This document shows positions 26,315 through 33,766 of a stretch of DNA of 64,000 bases, one piece after another. A model generated the notes under the pieces. It worked only from the letters and a program-made list of their open reading frames with translations, ran no database searches and was not told the origin of the DNA. Made by a program: the position numbers and the translations under genes. Origin of the DNA: Pseudonocardia lacus (lineage in GTDB: Bacteria; Actinomycetota; Actinomycetes; Mycobacteriales; Pseudonocardiaceae); contig NZ_JAHDTH010000003.1 of the NCBI RefSeq assembly GCF_018531445.1, positions 1 to 64,000 on the forward strand. Reading direction: 5' to 3'. The number at the start of each line of letters is the position of its first letter. Position 1 is the first letter of the stretch.

Positions 26315-28117
26315 TCACCCACCGAGCAGCAACGCCGCTTCCGCCTCCCGAGAGGGTCGACCCTCCTGGTCGAGCCCGCGTTCGGCGTAGTAGCCGGCCA
26401 CCATCGCACGCAGGCGGTCGGCTGTCAGCGCGGCGACGCGACCGGAACCCAGCTCCAGCGGGGTCTCCAGCATCCGGCGGGGGAGCGTGTCGTCCGCCGC
26501 GGTGGCGCCCTCGCGCTGGTTGAACACCCGCTTGGCCAGCACGATCCGCCGGGCCGTCGCGCGCAGCTCGGCGGCGTCGACGTCCCAGCCGGTGACCGGG
26601 CGCAGCAGCGCCGCCCACTCGGCGAACGGCTCGTCGAACACCCCGCGCAGGAACTTGCACAGGATCATCGAGTCCATCACCGCGGCCCGGTCCTCGGTAC
26701 CGACCGCGGCCACGACCTGCGCCGCCCCGCCGTTGAGCCGGTCGTGCTCGCCGGAGAGGTCGGCCTCGTAGGCGCCGGAGCGGTTGTGGTCGGCGCCGCG
26801 CGCGTTCACCGCCAGCCCCAGGGCCATCGCCTGCAGCGTGCGCGGCTCGTACCCGGGCAGCTCCAGGCCCTTGACCTGCGGCGCGCAGTCGATCGAGGCA
26901 CCGCCGACGGTCGCGGCCGCCCGCCGCGACCCCTGGGCCAGCAGCTCGCCGAGCCCCGGCTCGCGCGAGCCGATCATGTCCAGGGCCCGCAGCAGCGCGG
27001 CGCCGTCGCCGAAGCGCAGCCACGGCGCGTCGATCAGCCCGCGCTCGGCGCACTCCATCGCCCAGGCGATCGTGCCGCCGGCCGAGATCGTGTCCAGGCC
27101 CAGCTCGTCGCAGCGGGCGCTGGCGGCGAAGACGTCGTCGGGGTCGGACACCCCGCACAGCGGCCCGAGCGCGAACACGTTCTCGTACTCCATGCGCTGC
27201 TGGCCGCCGCCCTTGCGGGAGTAGATGTGCTCGCAGCCGATCGAGCAGGACGCGCACGAGTTGCGGGCCACCCCGCGCAGCTCGTGCAGCTCCTCGGCGG
27301 CCAGCCGGTGCGCGCCGTCGAAGGTGGCGGCGGTGAAGTTGCGGGTCGGGAGCGTGGAGACGGCGTTGAAGGCCAGCAGGTTGGCCAGCGTGCCCAGCTC
27401 GCGGTACTTGGCCGTGGCCGGCCCGAAGCTGCGCTCGCGCAGGTCCTTGGCCGCGGCCAGCACCGCCTGCTGGTCGGCGATCGCGACCCGGGTGGACGCG
27501 CGGACCAGCACCGCCTTGATGTTCTTCGCGCCCAGGACCGCGCCGAGCCCGCCGCGGCCGGCGTGCCGGCCGTCGTGGCTGATCGTGGCGTAGCGGACCC
27601 GCCGCTCGCCGGCCGGCCCGATCGCCGCGGTCTGCCAGCCGCGCCCGAAGCGCTCCCGCACGGCGGCCTCGGCCTCGGCGGCCGACAGCCCGGCCAGCTC
27701 CGGCGCCGCTTCCAGCCGCGCCCCGTCGCCGTCGACGAGCAGCACCGACAACTGCGCGGCCCGCCCGCGCACGACGATCGCGTCGTGGCCGGTCAGCTTG
27801 CCGGCGATGGCGAACCGGCTCGACGCCAGCGCGTCGGTGAGCAGCCCGGTGAGCGGGGACTTGGCCACCACCGCGAACTTCGCGCTCGTCGTCAGCGGGG
27901 TACCGACCAGCGGGGAGAAGACGAACGCCAGCGGCGCCGGCGGGGCCAGCGGGTCGACCCCGGCCGGCGCCAGCCGGTGCAGCAGCCAGGTGCCCAGGCC
28001 GACCCCGCCCAGGTAGGCGCGCAGGACGGCGTCGGCGAGGGCCAGCGGCGCGCTCGTCGCCGCGCGGTCCCCGATGTCGACGACCAGGGCCTTCCCGAAG
28101 TATCCACCGGCCGGCAC
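26315..28117 (-). CDS. Aldehyde:ferredoxin oxidoreductase family protein (tungsten type)
   Basis: 600 residues from a GTG at 28117, 20 bp after the MobA-MoaD stop; the start is somewhat uncertain. The family opening GGYFGKALVVDIGD leads to AYLGGVGLGTWLLHRL. Further motifs are FVFSPLVGTPLTTSAKFAVVAKSPLTGLL, GRGGLGAVLGAKNIKAV, the cluster ligands CASCSIGC with a fourth Cys in SMILCKFLRGV, and LGLDTISAGGTIAWAMEC. Relatives hold tungsten on two pterin cofactors and oxidise aldehydes to acids with ferredoxin as acceptor. No ferredoxin gene is adjacent. The upstream tungstate transporter fits this metal. Confidence 0.9.
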   Translation of the reverse strand: MPAGGYFGKALVVDIGDRAATSAPLALADAVLRAYLGGVGLGTWLLHRLAPAGVDPLAPPAPLAFVFSPLVGTPLTTSAKFAVVAKSPLTGLLTDALASSRFAIAGKLTGHDAIVVRGRAAQLSVLLVDGDGARLEAAPELAGLSAAEAEAAVRERFGRGWQTAAIGPAGERRVRYATISHDGRHAGRGGLGAVLGAKNIKAVLVRASTRVAIADQQAVLAAAKDLRERSFGPATAKYRELGTLANLLAFNAVSTLPTRNFTAATFDGAHRLAAEELHELRGVARNSCASCSIGCEHIYSRKGGGQQRMEYENVFALGPLCGVSDPDDVFAASARCDELGLDTISAGGTIAWAMECAERGLIDAPWLRFGDGAALLRALDMIGSREPGLGELLAQGSRRAAATVGGASIDCAPQVKGLELPGYEPRTLQAMALGLAVNARGADHNRSGAYEADLSGEHDRLNGGAAQVVAAVGTEDRAAVMDSMILCKFLRGVFDEPFAEWAALLRPVTGWDVDAAELRATARRIVLAKRVFNQREGATAADDTLPRRMLETPLELGSGRVAALTADRLRAMVAGYYAERGLDQEGRPSREAEAALLLGG

Positions 28118-28137
28118 GACCCCGAGCCTATGCCCGC

Positions 28138-28995
28138 TCAGCCGCCGGCGTCGGCCGACAGGAACGCGACCGTGTCGCCCGCGACGAGCGGCAGGTGCGG
28201 ATCGCGGGTCATCTGGTCGCCGTTGACCGCCGCCACGACGTGCCGGTCGAGCGCGATCCCCACGGCCGCGGCGGCCGCGCCGAGCGACGCCGCGCGGACG
28301 GTGCGCGGGCCGCGTTGCCCGCCGCTCGCGAGCGCCCCGAACCGCTCGACCACGACCTCCGGCTCGGGACGGGCCAGCGCGGCTGCGTAGTCGTCGGGCT
28401 CGTTGACGTTGACCAGCGAGTCCAGCGCCGGGTCGAGGCGGGCCAGGTCGGGGTCGGCGAGCAGGGTGTCGTCGTCGAGCTGGGTGACCCGGCAGTGCCG
28501 GAACAGCATCCCCGGCCGCAGGTCGCCCTCGGCCAGCAGCTTCTCGATCAGCGGGGCGAGCGCGGTGCGGTAGCCGGCGGCGAGGGGTTGGCGGTAGCCG
28601 CGGGCCACCGGCAGCACGACGTCGGCGTCCGGGTCGGCGAACCCGCGCAGCACCCGCCGGACCAGCGCCGGGTGCAGGAACGGCAGGTCCGTCGAGCACA
28701 CGAACGCCGCGGGCGCCCGCCCGTCGAGCGCCGCCAGCCCCGTCGCCAGTCCGCGCATCGGGCCGAGGCCCTCGACCGGATCGGCCACCACCTCGACCGC
28801 CGCCGGCAGGGCGGGCAGCTCCTGGCCGGGCGCCGCGACGACCAGGACGGGACCGCCCACGGTGCGGTGCAGCAGGGCGGCCGTGCGGTGCAGCAGCGTC
28901 GAGCCGCGCCACTCCAGCGCGCCCTTGGGCCGGCCCATCCGGGAGGACCGGCCGCCGACGAGGACGACGCCGGCCGCGTCAGCGAGATCGACCAC
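28138..28995 (-). CDS. MobA-like nucleotidyltransferase fused to MoaD
   Basis: 285 residues from a GTG. Residues 1 to about 200 are MobA-like: VVLVGGRSSRMGRPKGAL (nucleotide loop), FVCSTDLPFLHPALV and the NVNEPDDY ending. The last ~80 residues are a ubiquitin-like MoaD domain that finishes at a bare Gly-Gly (SADAGG), the end that is thiocarboxylated to carry sulfur for molybdopterin synthesis. A single protein thus covers an early step (sulfur carrier) and a late step (cofactor nucleotide attachment). It lies directly upstream of the aldehyde oxidoreductase gene. If the C-terminus is functional, the MobA part must tolerate repeated sulfur transfer. Confidence 0.88.
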   Translation of the reverse strand: MVDLADAAGVVLVGGRSSRMGRPKGALEWRGSTLLHRTAALLHRTVGGPVLVVAAPGQELPALPAAVEVVADPVEGLGPMRGLATGLAALDGRAPAAFVCSTDLPFLHPALVRRVLRGFADPDADVVLPVARGYRQPLAAGYRTALAPLIEKLLAEGDLRPGMLFRHCRVTQLDDDTLLADPDLARLDPALDSLVNVNEPDDYAAALARPEPEVVVERFGALASGGQRGPRTVRAASLGAAAAAVGIALDRHVVAAVNGDQMTRDPHLPLVAGDTVAFLSADAGG

Positions 28996-29053
28996 GTCCC
29001 GATGCTATGCCCGTCCACCCCTCACCCCCGGCGGGCGCGGGGGACGTGGCTCG

Positions 29054-29093
29054 TTGGACGAGAACCGCTGTCGTGCGGCGGGGTTGGACGAGA
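29054..29093. repeat. Two units of the dispersed palindromic repeat
   Basis: TTGGACGAGA occurs at 29054-29063 and at 29084-29093, exactly 30 bp apart. Both lie between the MobA-MoaD start and the tungstate ATPase stop. The first unit continues into CCGCTGTCGTGC, giving the same GGACGAG…TCGTGC palindrome as at 1825. The flanking 29155-29169 element is shared with 1791-1805. Confidence 0.65.
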
Positions 29094-29100
29094 GTAACGC

Positions 29101-29167
29101 CCCGTCGAGAACGATGTTGTCGTGATCGACAGGGCCGGTGGATCACGACAACGTCGTTCTCGACGGG
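29101..29167. terminator. Large hairpin (27-bp arms) at the end of the tungstate transporter operon
   Basis: 29101-29127 pairs with 29141-29167 with one mismatch across 27 bases and a 13-nt loop. It overlaps the last codons and stop (29143-29145) of the minus-strand ATPase gene, so the transcript of tupC would end in this structure. There is no T-tract. It probably limits read-through into MobA-MoaD or stabilises the 3' end. Confidence 0.65.
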
Positions 29168-30165
29168 AGGGGGAGGGGAGTACCGGGGAGCGAGCGGTGC
29201 TGCTCGACCGCGACGACGACGCGGGCCCCGAGCGTCACCGTGTCCGGCGGATCGCGGTCCAGGCAGACGAGTGGCCCGCTCGGGGTGTCGACGTCGAGCC
29301 GGGTGGCGGCGCCGAGGTCGACCGACCGGCGCAGGACGCCCTCGACGGTGACGACGTCGCCGCCGGGGTCGGCGAGGGCGCTCAGCAGGCGGCAGTGCTC
29401 GGGGCGGGCGGCGAGGGTGTCCGGCCGGCCGGTCAGGCTCGGCGGGAGCAGGTTGGTGAAGCCGAGGAGGCGGGCGGTGTCGGCGTCGCGGGGCTCCTCC
29501 AGCACGAACCGCGTCGGGCCGTGGTGGCGCAGGCGCCCGTCGACGAGCAGGGCGGTGTCCTGGGCGAGGGCCAGCGCCTCGTGCCGGTCGTGGGTGACGA
29601 GCACGGTGGCCGCGCCGTGGCGGTCCAGCGCGGCGCGCAGATCGGCCAGCAGGTCGCCGCGGGTGGCGGCGTCCAGGCCGCTGAACGGCTCGTCGAGCAG
29701 CAGGACGCGCGAGCCGACGGCCAGCGCGCGGGCGATGCTCAGCCGCTGGGCCTCGCCGCCGGACAGGGTGCGGGCGTCGCGGTCGGCGAGGTGGGCGATG
29801 CCCAACGCGTCGAGCCAGGGCAGCGCGCGTTCCCGGGCCGCGCGCCGGTCGACACCGCGGAATCGCAGCCCGCTGGCGGCGTTGGCGGCCACCGTCCCGC
29901 GGCGCAGGATCGGGCGCTGCAGCACGGCCGCGACCGCCCGGCGCATCTGCGGCCGGGTGACCGGGCCGCCGTCGAGCAGGACCTCCCCGGTGCTGCGGTG
30001 CGGCCCGAGCAGGCCGACGGCGCGCAGCAGCGTGGACTTCCCGGCGCCGTTGGGGCCGAGCACGGCGAGGGTGCGCCCGGCCGGGACGTCCAAGGTGACC
30101 GCGTGCACGAGCGCGCGCCCGGCCACGTGCACGCTCAGGTCGCGGCAGGCGAGCCCGCTGGTCAC
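29143..30165 (-). CDS. tupC: Tungstate ABC transporter ATP-binding protein
   Basis: 340 residues from a GTG overlapping the permease stop. Walker A LGPNGAGKST, signature LSGGEAQRLSIARAL, Walker B VLLLDEPFSGLD and switch His in LVTHDRHEAL. About 120 residues follow the ATPase core, including ARPEHCRLL and a TOBE-like beta region, as in molybdate/tungstate importers. The assignment to tungstate comes from the neighbouring binding protein. It is the third gene of a tupA-tupB-tupC order. Confidence 0.85.
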   Translation of the reverse strand: MTSGLACRDLSVHVAGRALVHAVTLDVPAGRTLAVLGPNGAGKSTLLRAVGLLGPHRSTGEVLLDGGPVTRPQMRRAVAAVLQRPILRRGTVAANAASGLRFRGVDRRAARERALPWLDALGIAHLADRDARTLSGGEAQRLSIARALAVGSRVLLLDEPFSGLDAATRGDLLADLRAALDRHGAATVLVTHDRHEALALAQDTALLVDGRLRHHGPTRFVLEEPRDADTARLLGFTNLLPPSLTGRPDTLAARPEHCRLLSALADPGGDVVTVEGVLRRSVDLGAATRLDVDTPSGPLVCLDRDPPDTVTLGARVVVAVEQHRSLPGTPLPLPSRTTLS

Positions 30166-30863
30166 CGGGCGTCGACCCGGCCCTGCTGGACGAGGGTCAG
30201 CACCAGGTTCACCGCGAACGCGATCACCAGCAGGACCAGCCCGAACGCGATGGCCAGCGCGAACTGCCCGCGGCTGGTGGCCAGCACCGCGGCCGTGGTC
30301 AGCACCCGGGTCTCGCCGGCGAGGTTGCCCCCCACCATCTGCGCCGCCCCGACCTCGCTGACCACGGCGCCGAACGCGGCCATCGCCGCGGCCAGCAGCG
30401 GGAGCCGGGCTTCGCCGAGCAGGGCGAGCAGCGAGCGCAGCCGGCTCGCCCCCAGGCCCTGCATCTGGACCCGGAACTCGGGGTCGACCTGCTGCACCGC
30501 GACCGCGACCAGCGCGACGACGACCGGCGTCGCGATCCCGGCCTGCGCGACGACCATCGCGGTCGGGGTGTAGAGCAGCCCCAGCCCGCCGAGCGGGCCG
30601 CTGCGCCACAGGAGCACGGTGACGAACAGGCCCACGACGACCGGCGGCAGGCCCATCCCGGTGTTCGCCGCGGCCAGCAGGACCCGCCGGCCGGGGAACC
30701 GCCCGAGGGCGACCGCGAGCCCGAGCGGGAGCCCGAGCAGCAGGGCGACGGCGGTCGCGGTCAGCGACACGCGCAGGGTCAACGCGGTGATCGCCCAGGT
30801 GTCCTGGTCGCCGGTGACCAGCAGCCGCACCGCCTCGCCGAGGCCGTCGAGCAGGACGTCCAC
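30162..30863 (-). CDS. tupB: Tungstate ABC transporter permease
   Basis: 233 residues with about five to six membrane helices. The BPD-type loop reads LGASRLRSLLALLGEARLPLLAAAMAAFGAVVSEVGAAQMVGGNL, a sequence pattern typical of TupB/WtpB permeases. The family usually also has GMGLPPVVVGLFVTVLLWRSGPLG, present here. It starts 3 bp after the binding-protein stop and overlaps the ATPase start, so the three are translated together. Confidence 0.88.
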   Translation of the reverse strand: MDVLLDGLGEAVRLLVTGDQDTWAITALTLRVSLTATAVALLLGLPLGLAVALGRFPGRRVLLAAANTGMGLPPVVVGLFVTVLLWRSGPLGGLGLLYTPTAMVVAQAGIATPVVVALVAVAVQQVDPEFRVQMQGLGASRLRSLLALLGEARLPLLAAAMAAFGAVVSEVGAAQMVGGNLAGETRVLTTAAVLATSRGQFALAIAFGLVLLVIAFAVNLVLTLVQQGRVDAR

Positions 30864-30866
30864 GCC

Positions 30867-31724
30867 TCAGCCGCCCAGGCTCGCCTCGTCCTTGCCGGCG
30901 TCGGGGGTGAACAGCGGCTGGCCGAACTCCTCCCGGCCGAACCGACCGATCATCTCCTGGGCCGGGGCCGACACGATCCAGTCGGCGAAGGCGGCGGCGC
31001 CGTCGGGCTGGACCCGGTCGCCGGCGCGCGTCGTCATCTCGATCACGTGGTAGACGTTCAGCAGCGCGGGGTCGCCCTCGCTGAGCACCGTCGACGACAG
31101 CGAGTCGCGTTGCGCGAGGTAGGTCGCCCGGTCGGTGAGCGTGTAGCCGTCCTTCTCCGCCGCCACCCGCAGCGTGGCGCCCATGCCCTGCCCGGTGGAC
31201 TGGTACCAGGACCCGGTCGGGGTGAGGCCGGCCGCGCTCCACAGCTGTTCCTCGCGGGCGTTGGTGCCGGACTCGTCGCCCCGGGACACGAACACCGCCT
31301 GTGCGGCCGCGATCCGCCGCATCGCCTCCACGCTGTCCAGACCGCGGATCCCGGCCGGGTCGGCCTCCGGCCCGACGAGCACGAAGTCGTTGTGCATCAC
31401 CAGCCGCCGCGAGCCGGCGGCGCCCTCGGCCACGAACTCCTCCTCGGCGGCGGGCGAGTGCACCAGCAGCACGTCGGCCTCGCCGCGGCGGCCCAGCTCG
31501 ATGGCCTGCCCGCTGCCCACCGCGAGCGTCTTCACCTGCCAGCCGGTGCCGCGGCTGAACTCGGGCAGCAGCACGTCGAGCAGGCCGGAGTCCTGCGTGC
31601 TGGTGGTGGTGGCCAGGATCAGCGACCGCTCCGCCGACGGCCCGGCCGCCGGGGCGCCGCCGCAGGCGGCCAGCAGGAGGGCACTCGTCAGGGCCAGGAC
31701 GGCCGGAACGGCTCGACGCATCAC
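30867..31724 (-). CDS. tupA: Tungstate-binding lipoprotein TupA
   Basis: 285 residues. Signal peptide MMRRAVPAVLALTSALLLAACGG with lipobox LAAC. The mature protein starts with the TupA/WtpA hallmark LILATTTSTQDSGLLDVLLP, whose TTTST loop binds the oxyanion. Later it has VGSGQAIELGRRGEADVLLVHSP, VMHNDFVLVGP and SRGDESGTNAREEQLW. It captures tungstate (and possibly molybdate) outside the cell. Tungstate import next to an AOR and a formate dehydrogenase supports tungsten use by at least one of them. Confidence 0.92.
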   Translation of the reverse strand: MMRRAVPAVLALTSALLLAACGGAPAAGPSAERSLILATTTSTQDSGLLDVLLPEFSRGTGWQVKTLAVGSGQAIELGRRGEADVLLVHSPAAEEEFVAEGAAGSRRLVMHNDFVLVGPEADPAGIRGLDSVEAMRRIAAAQAVFVSRGDESGTNAREEQLWSAAGLTPTGSWYQSTGQGMGATLRVAAEKDGYTLTDRATYLAQRDSLSSTVLSEGDPALLNVYHVIEMTTRAGDRVQPDGAAAFADWIVSAPAQEMIGRFGREEFGQPLFTPDAGKDEASLGG

Positions 31725-31784
31725 CGATCCACTCTGTCAGACCACCCGGGTCCGGCCGCGTGGGCGAGTACCTCGGAGCGACGG

Positions 31785-32645
31785 TCAGCGCGCCTCGGCG
31801 GGGGCAGCGACGGCGTGCTCGGCGGCCCGGCTGACCCGCTCCCAGCCCGCCCAGGTGTCCATCCGCCGGCGGGAGATGTCGAACGCCAGGTCGTAGACCA
31901 TGCTGCCGAGCAGGAGCCGCGGCGGCGGGTCGTCGCTGTCGACCAGGCGCAGCAGCGCCTCGGCGGCGAGCCGGGGTTCGCTGTCGACCGATCCCTGCGC
32001 CCACTGCCGCTCCAGCTCGGCGCGCAGCGGTGCGTATTCCCGCATCGGGGCCGTGGTCGTCATGCTGGAGTACAGGTCGGTCCAGTAGCCGCCCGGCTGC
32101 ACGATGCTGACCCGGACGTCGAAGGTCGCCGCTTCCATCGCCAGTGCTTCGCTCATGCCTTCGAGGGCGAACTTGCTCGCGCTGTACATGCCGGTGCTCG
32201 GGAAGCCGCCGAGCGCGGCGATGCTGGAGATCTGCACGATGTGGCCGGACCGCTGGACACGCAGGTGCGGGAGCGCCGCCTGGGCGACCCACAGCGCGCC
32301 GAAGAGGTTGACCTCGAACTGGGCCCGCGCCTGGGCCTCGGTGAACTCCTCGACCATGCCCATGGACATCGTGCCGGCGTTGTTGACGACGATGTCGAGC
32401 CGTCCGAAGTGCTCGACGGCGGTCGCCACGGCGGCGATGACCGCCGCCCGGTCGGTCACGTCGAGGGGCAGGGCCAGCAGCCGGTCGCCGTGCCGCTCGT
32501 CGAGGACCTCCCGGGCGATGGTCCGCGACGCGGCAGCCACCCGGTCGCCCCGCGCGAGCGCGGCCTCGGCGAACGCGCGGCCCAGGCCGCGGCTGGCGCC
32601 GGTGATGAACCACGTGCGGGGGGCGGTGTCGGACGAGGTGCGCAT
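31785..32645 (-). CDS. Short-chain dehydrogenase/reductase (SDR)
   Basis: 286 residues. NAD(P) motif FITGASRGLGRAFAEAALARGD, the structural NNAG (VVNNAGTMSMGMVEE), active-site Ser in QISSIAALGG and the catalytic YSASK (GMYSASKFALEGMSEAL). The C-terminal PGGYWTDLYSS segment is typical of the group with broad alcohol/ketone substrates. The natural substrate is unknown. The promoter has -35 TTGACA and -10 TACCGT bracketed by two identical-type palindromes (32669-32685, 32732-32746), so it is likely TetR-repressed and induced by a small molecule. Confidence 0.88.
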   Translation of the reverse strand: MRTSSDTAPRTWFITGASRGLGRAFAEAALARGDRVAAASRTIAREVLDERHGDRLLALPLDVTDRAAVIAAVATAVEHFGRLDIVVNNAGTMSMGMVEEFTEAQARAQFEVNLFGALWVAQAALPHLRVQRSGHIVQISSIAALGGFPSTGMYSASKFALEGMSEALAMEAATFDVRVSIVQPGGYWTDLYSSMTTTAPMREYAPLRAELERQWAQGSVDSEPRLAAEALLRLVDSDDPPPRLLLGSMVYDLAFDISRRRMDTWAGWERVSRAAEHAVAAPAEAR

Positions 32646-32668
32646 GGGGTCTCCGTTCTGCGGTGAGA

Positions 32669-32746
32669 CGAGACGGTTCGTCTCGCGGCCCGAGGCGGAA
32701 CGGTAGGCGGGGCGAGGGGGACTGTCAAGACGAGACGGCTCGTCTC
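32669..32746 (-). promoter_or_regulatory. Promoter flanked by two TetR-type operators
   Basis: On the minus strand the -35 is TTGACA (32723-32728), the spacer exactly 17 bp, and the -10 TACCGT (32700-32705). GAGACG-GCT-CGTCTC lies at 32732-32746, just upstream of the -35. CGAGACG-GTT-CGTCTCG lies at 32669-32685, downstream of the start point. The two centres are 62 bp apart, close to six helical turns, which would place bound dimers on the same face. No TetR-family gene is in this window. Confidence 0.8.
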
Positions 32747-32774
32747 ATGTGGGTGCGCCGGCACGTCGGACCGA

Positions 32775-32803
32775 TTGATGTCTGAACGATTGTTCAGTAG
32801 GTT
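32775..32803 (+). promoter_or_regulatory. Promoter whose spacer is a TetR-type operator
   Basis: -35 TTGATG (32775-32780), 17-bp spacer, -10 TAGGTT (32798-32803). The spacer contains the perfect palindrome CTGAAC-GATT-GTTCAG (32782-32797), the kind of site bound by TetR-family regulators of fatty-acid or steroid pathways. A bound dimer would sit exactly between the two promoter elements. It drives the 26-aa ORF and the plus-strand SDR gene. Confidence 0.78.
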
Positions 32804-32835
32804 TCGCCTTCGTCCGCAGACGAGGAGAGGCGCGC

Positions 32836-32916
32836 ATGGTGCTGGTCGACCTGAACTGCCCGCAGCACGGGAACGCCCGCGACGGCGGGTCGTGGAACGG
32901 GTGGGTGGCACGGTGA
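32836..32916 (+). CDS. 26-aa leader ORF coupled to the plus-strand SDR gene
   Basis: ATG at 32836 with GAGGAGAGG upstream, stop TGA at 32914-32916 overlapping the GTG of the SDR gene. The peptide (MVLVDLNCPQHGNARDGG…) resembles nothing I know. The good ribosome site and overlap suggest the SDR gene depends on translation of this ORF. The SDR gene itself has no separate ribosome site. Confidence 0.5.
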   Translation: MVLVDLNCPQHGNARDGGSWNGWVAR

Positions 32917-33725
32917 CCGACCCCGTGACCGACCCGACAACCGCGACCGCGGCCGGCGAGCGCGGTCTGTTCGACCTCACCGGCCACGTCGCGCTGGTCA
33001 CCGGGGGCAACTCGGGCATCGGCCTGGGCATGGCCCGCGGGCTCGCCAGGTGCGGCGCCGACGTCGCCGTGTGGGGCACCAACGCCGAGCGCAACGAACA
33101 GGCGGCCGAGGAACTGGCCGGGTACGGCACCCGGGTGCGGGCGTTCGGCTGCGACGTCGGCGACGAGCAGGCCGTCGGCGACGCCTTCGCCGCGACGCTG
33201 GAGCACTTCGGCCGGGTCGACTCCTGCTTCGCCAACGCCGGCCGCAGCGGCACCGGCACGCCCTTCGTCGGGACGAGCCTGGCGGACTTCCGGGCGGTCA
33301 CCCGGGTCAACCTCGACGGCGCGTTCCTCACCCTGCGCGCCGCCGCGGGGCACATGGTCGAGCGCGGCGGGGGCGGGGTGCTCGTCGGCACGTCCAGCGT
33401 GTCCACGGTCCACGGCGCCCCGCGCGGGCAGGCCTACGCGGCCAGCAAGGCCGGCCTGACCGCGATGATCAAGGCGTGCGCGGTGGAGCTGGCCCGCTAC
33501 CGGATCCACGCCCACTCGATCATCGCCGGCTGGACCGAGACGCCGATGGCGTCCCCCGCGCTGCACAGCGAGGGTTTCGAGCGCAACGTCATGAAGCGCA
33601 TGCCGCACCGGCGCTGGGGCGAGCCGGACGACTTCGCCCGGCTCGCGGTCTACCTGGCCGCCGGGATCGGCGGGTTCCACACCGGCGACGAGATCGTCGT
33701 CGACGGCGGGTATTCCATCTTCTGA
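32913..33725 (+). CDS. Short-chain dehydrogenase/reductase (classical SDR)
   Basis: 270 residues from a GTG at 32913. NAD(P) motif VALVTGGNSGIGLGMARGLARCG, Asp-type structural motif CDVGDEQAV, CFANAGRSG in place of NNAG, catalytic Ser in GTSSVSTVHG and YAASK (AYAASKAGLTAMIKACAVEL). It ends FHTGDEIVVDGGYSIF, the classic SDR C-terminus. It probably oxidises a hydroxyl of a lipid or xenobiotic; the substrate is not known. It is preceded by a TetR-type operator promoter and is divergent from the first SDR gene. Confidence 0.9.
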   Translation: MTDPVTDPTTATAAGERGLFDLTGHVALVTGGNSGIGLGMARGLARCGADVAVWGTNAERNEQAAEELAGYGTRVRAFGCDVGDEQAVGDAFAATLEHFGRVDSCFANAGRSGTGTPFVGTSLADFRAVTRVNLDGAFLTLRAAAGHMVERGGGGVLVGTSSVSTVHGAPRGQAYAASKAGLTAMIKACAVELARYRIHAHSIIAGWTETPMASPALHSEGFERNVMKRMPHRRWGEPDDFARLAVYLAAGIGGFHTGDEIVVDGGYSIF

Positions 33726-33729
33726 GGAC

Positions 33730-33747
33730 CCGGCGCGACCGCGCCGG
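33730..33747. terminator. Perfect GC hairpin between convergent genes
   Basis: CCGGCGCG at 33730-33737 and its exact complement CGCGCCGG at 33740-33747, separated by AC. The usable form is a seven-pair stem with a four-base loop. It lies 5 bp after the SDR stop and 20 bp before the convergent hydrolase stop. Confidence 0.55.
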
Positions 33748-33766
33748 CACCGGACGGGATGCTTGC

